Of a DNA stretch of 64,000 bases, positions 63,064 through 64,000 are shown piece after piece. Origin of the DNA: Apus apus (Eukaryota > Chordata > Aves > Apodiformes > Apodidae); assembly GCF_020740795.1 (NCBI RefSeq), contig NC_067287.1, positions 15,577,501 through 15,641,500 of the forward strand. Reading direction: 5' to 3'. Position 1 is the first letter of the stretch, and every line of letters begins with the position of its first letter. The translations under genes were made by a program, and so were the position numbers. The notes below the pieces were generated by a model. The model was not told the origin of the DNA. It was given only the letters and a program-made list of their open reading frames with translations, and did not search any database.

Positions 63064-63204
63064 ACGCCTTGTCAGCAGGAGCTGGATCAGGTCCTGGAAC
63101 GCATCTCTACTATGCGGCTGCCGGATGAGCGAGGTCCCCTGGAGCACCTCTACTCCCTCCACATCCCCAACTGCGACAAGCATGGCTTGTACAATCTCAA
63201 ACAG
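63064..63204 (+). CDS. IGFBP2: IGFBP2 exon 3: first part of thyroglobulin type-1 domain
   Basis: It encodes 47 residues (210-256), starting [15 protein letters not shown] and ending HGLYNLKQ. It carries two of the six C-terminal-domain cysteines (C212 and C244, in PNCDKHG). The C-terminal domain contributes to IGF binding and, in the missing last exon, carries the CWCV core and RGD in relatives. The conserved block [20 protein letters not shown] is practically identical to mammalian IGFBP2 as remembered. The exon is in phase 0 at both ends. The 3' junction, LKQ before the expected CKMSL, is conserved across the IGFBP family and here coincides with CAG|GCAAGT, a GC donor. Reading on past the junction gives an ASGETQS tail unlike any IGFBP, confirming the boundary. 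Confidence 0.97.
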
Positions 63205-64000
63205 GCAAGTGGGGAGACCCAGAGCCCCAGGGCTGGCTGCACTGCCAGCAGCAGCCCTCAACTCAATACGTGTCCCCCACTCTGTGCCGCCAAGGGGGAC
63301 ACGCAGCCGCTCAGGGCTGAGCTGACACTGTGCACATGGTGTTGGGTAAACTGCAAATATTACATGTGGTATGGACAAGTTTAGTAACACCCAGGTGTAT
63401 CTGCAGCCACAAGCTAGTAAGTGGAGATGTGAGACCTGCATCTACATGTGGCTGCAGGCAGCCCAGAGATGGAGAATCTCTTTAGTTCAGAGTCTCTTCT
63501 TCCCTGTGAGAGCTGCTTGTCTGTCCAGGTCTATTTTCATGTGCTTTGAGCTAAGTCTTGTCCTGTCTGGGCCCTGCTACTGGGGAAAACAGGCTGAATG
63601 CTGGCCAGTCCTGCAGACAAAGCAGAAAGCACTTCTCCTGGGGTCAGGAAGGTTTCTAGTGCACTTTACTGGTTTTCCTTCACAAATTGAGGCTGGTCCC
63701 AGAGGTCGAGGAGGGATTCCTTCCATGTGAGGTGCGGGCTGGGGTGCAGCATGCTTCTGAAAGTATTTATGGACCCAGAAGGACTCAAATGACCTAATGT
63801 GTGTCTGAATTCTGACTTCCTGGCTTTATTAATGCAAAACCAGCAGGTGTCAGCAGTTAAGGCATGGGGGAAAATATGCCAATAAAAACCTTGGGCAGCA
63901 ATGTGTGAACAGTACCTGGATACAAGCACACCTTACAGCTCTGTGTAACTGAGCCTTTGGAGAGGCCCCCAGAAAACCTGCTGTTTTCATGGCTAAGTCT
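63205..64000 (+). other. IGFBP2: IGFBP2 intron 3 (partial) with GC donor
   Basis: The intron begins GCAAGT instead of GTAAGT. The preceding CAG and the AAGT that follows give full complementarity to U1 apart from position +2, the usual pattern of functional GC-AG introns. The next exon, with CKMSLNG-like coding, was looked for and is not present before 64000. Confidence 0.85.

Larger units (their letters stand above)
4440..63204 (+). other. IGFBP2: IGFBP2 gene span within the window (exons 1-3 of an expected 4)
   Basis: The coding parts are 4440-4842, 61378-61601 and 63064-63204: 768 nt, 256 complete codons. Introns have phase 1 after exon 1 and phase 0 after exons 2 and 3, so the joined frame is open throughout. 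The order is signal peptide, N-terminal IGFBP domain, linker, and first half of the thyroglobulin type-1 domain, as in all IGFBPs. The final exon with the CWCV core, stop codon and 3' UTR is outside the window. In vertebrates IGFBP2 usually sits beside IGFBP5, which would be expected downstream. Confidence 0.95.

Noticed and set aside
63016..63384. Extension of exon 3 past 63204 as coding sequence
   Set aside because: The residues after LKQ do not resemble the IGFBP C-terminal domain (CKMSL... expected), and a good GC donor lies exactly at the family-conserved junction.
1..64000. CRISPR arrays, bacterial operons, phage or integrated viral genes
   Set aside because: The window is spliced vertebrate DNA. 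No regularly spaced direct repeats and no dense operon-like coding were seen, and no frame with retroviral gag/pol-type motifs was recognised apart from the decayed CR1 LINE ORF2.

Overview
The window is vertebrate, almost certainly avian, nuclear DNA. It carries the first three coding exons of one gene, IGFBP2 (insulin-like growth factor-binding protein 2), on the + strand. The bird assignment rests on several CR1 LINE 3' ends of the kind typical of bird genomes, heavily decayed sauropsid-type CR1 fossils, and very low repeat density. The exon 1, 2 and 3 proteins match IGFBP2 rather than other IGFBPs: the EVLFRCPPC start of the mature protein, the GCGCC motif, 12 N-terminal-domain cysteines, the [12 protein letters not shown] linker block and the [15 protein letters not shown] start of the thyroglobulin type-1 domain. 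The last coding exon (start expected as CKMSLNG..., with the RGD motif in relatives) lies beyond base 64000, so the gene is incomplete at its 3' end.

Layout. 1-3662 is upstream flank with a degenerate G-rich minisatellite (3385-3625). 3663-4218 is a CR1 3' end lying directly against the GC-rich IGFBP2 promoter and 5' UTR (about 4220-4439). Exon 1 coding sequence is 4440-4842. It is followed by three tandem identical splice donors 18 bp apart and a GC-rich ~49-bp minisatellite (5023-5285). Intron 1 (4843-61377) is about 56.5 kb, nearly 90% of the window. It contains an intact initiator methionine tRNA gene (22225-22296) on the same strand with a pol III T-run, two younger CR1 copies plus one CR1 remnant, at least five ancient CR1 fossils, three MIR-like SINE remnants, simple repeats and a few regulatory-looking patches. 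Exon 2 is 61378-61601, intron 2 is 61602-63063 and exon 3 is 63064-63204. Intron 3 begins with a GC rather than GT donor.

How it works together. The product is a secreted binding protein for IGF-I and IGF-II. Exon 1 encodes the signal peptide and N-terminal IGF-binding domain, exon 2 the flexible linker, and exon 3 the first part of the C-terminal thyroglobulin type-1 domain. The tRNA is an independent pol III gene.

I found no second protein-coding gene, no CRISPR array and no bacterial-type system. The most notable signals are the tandem in-frame donors at the end of exon 1, the GC donor of intron 3, the intronic tRNA-iMet, and the CR1 inserted at the promoter edge. Repeat family names and approximate repeat ends come from remembered consensus sequences, not from a search.
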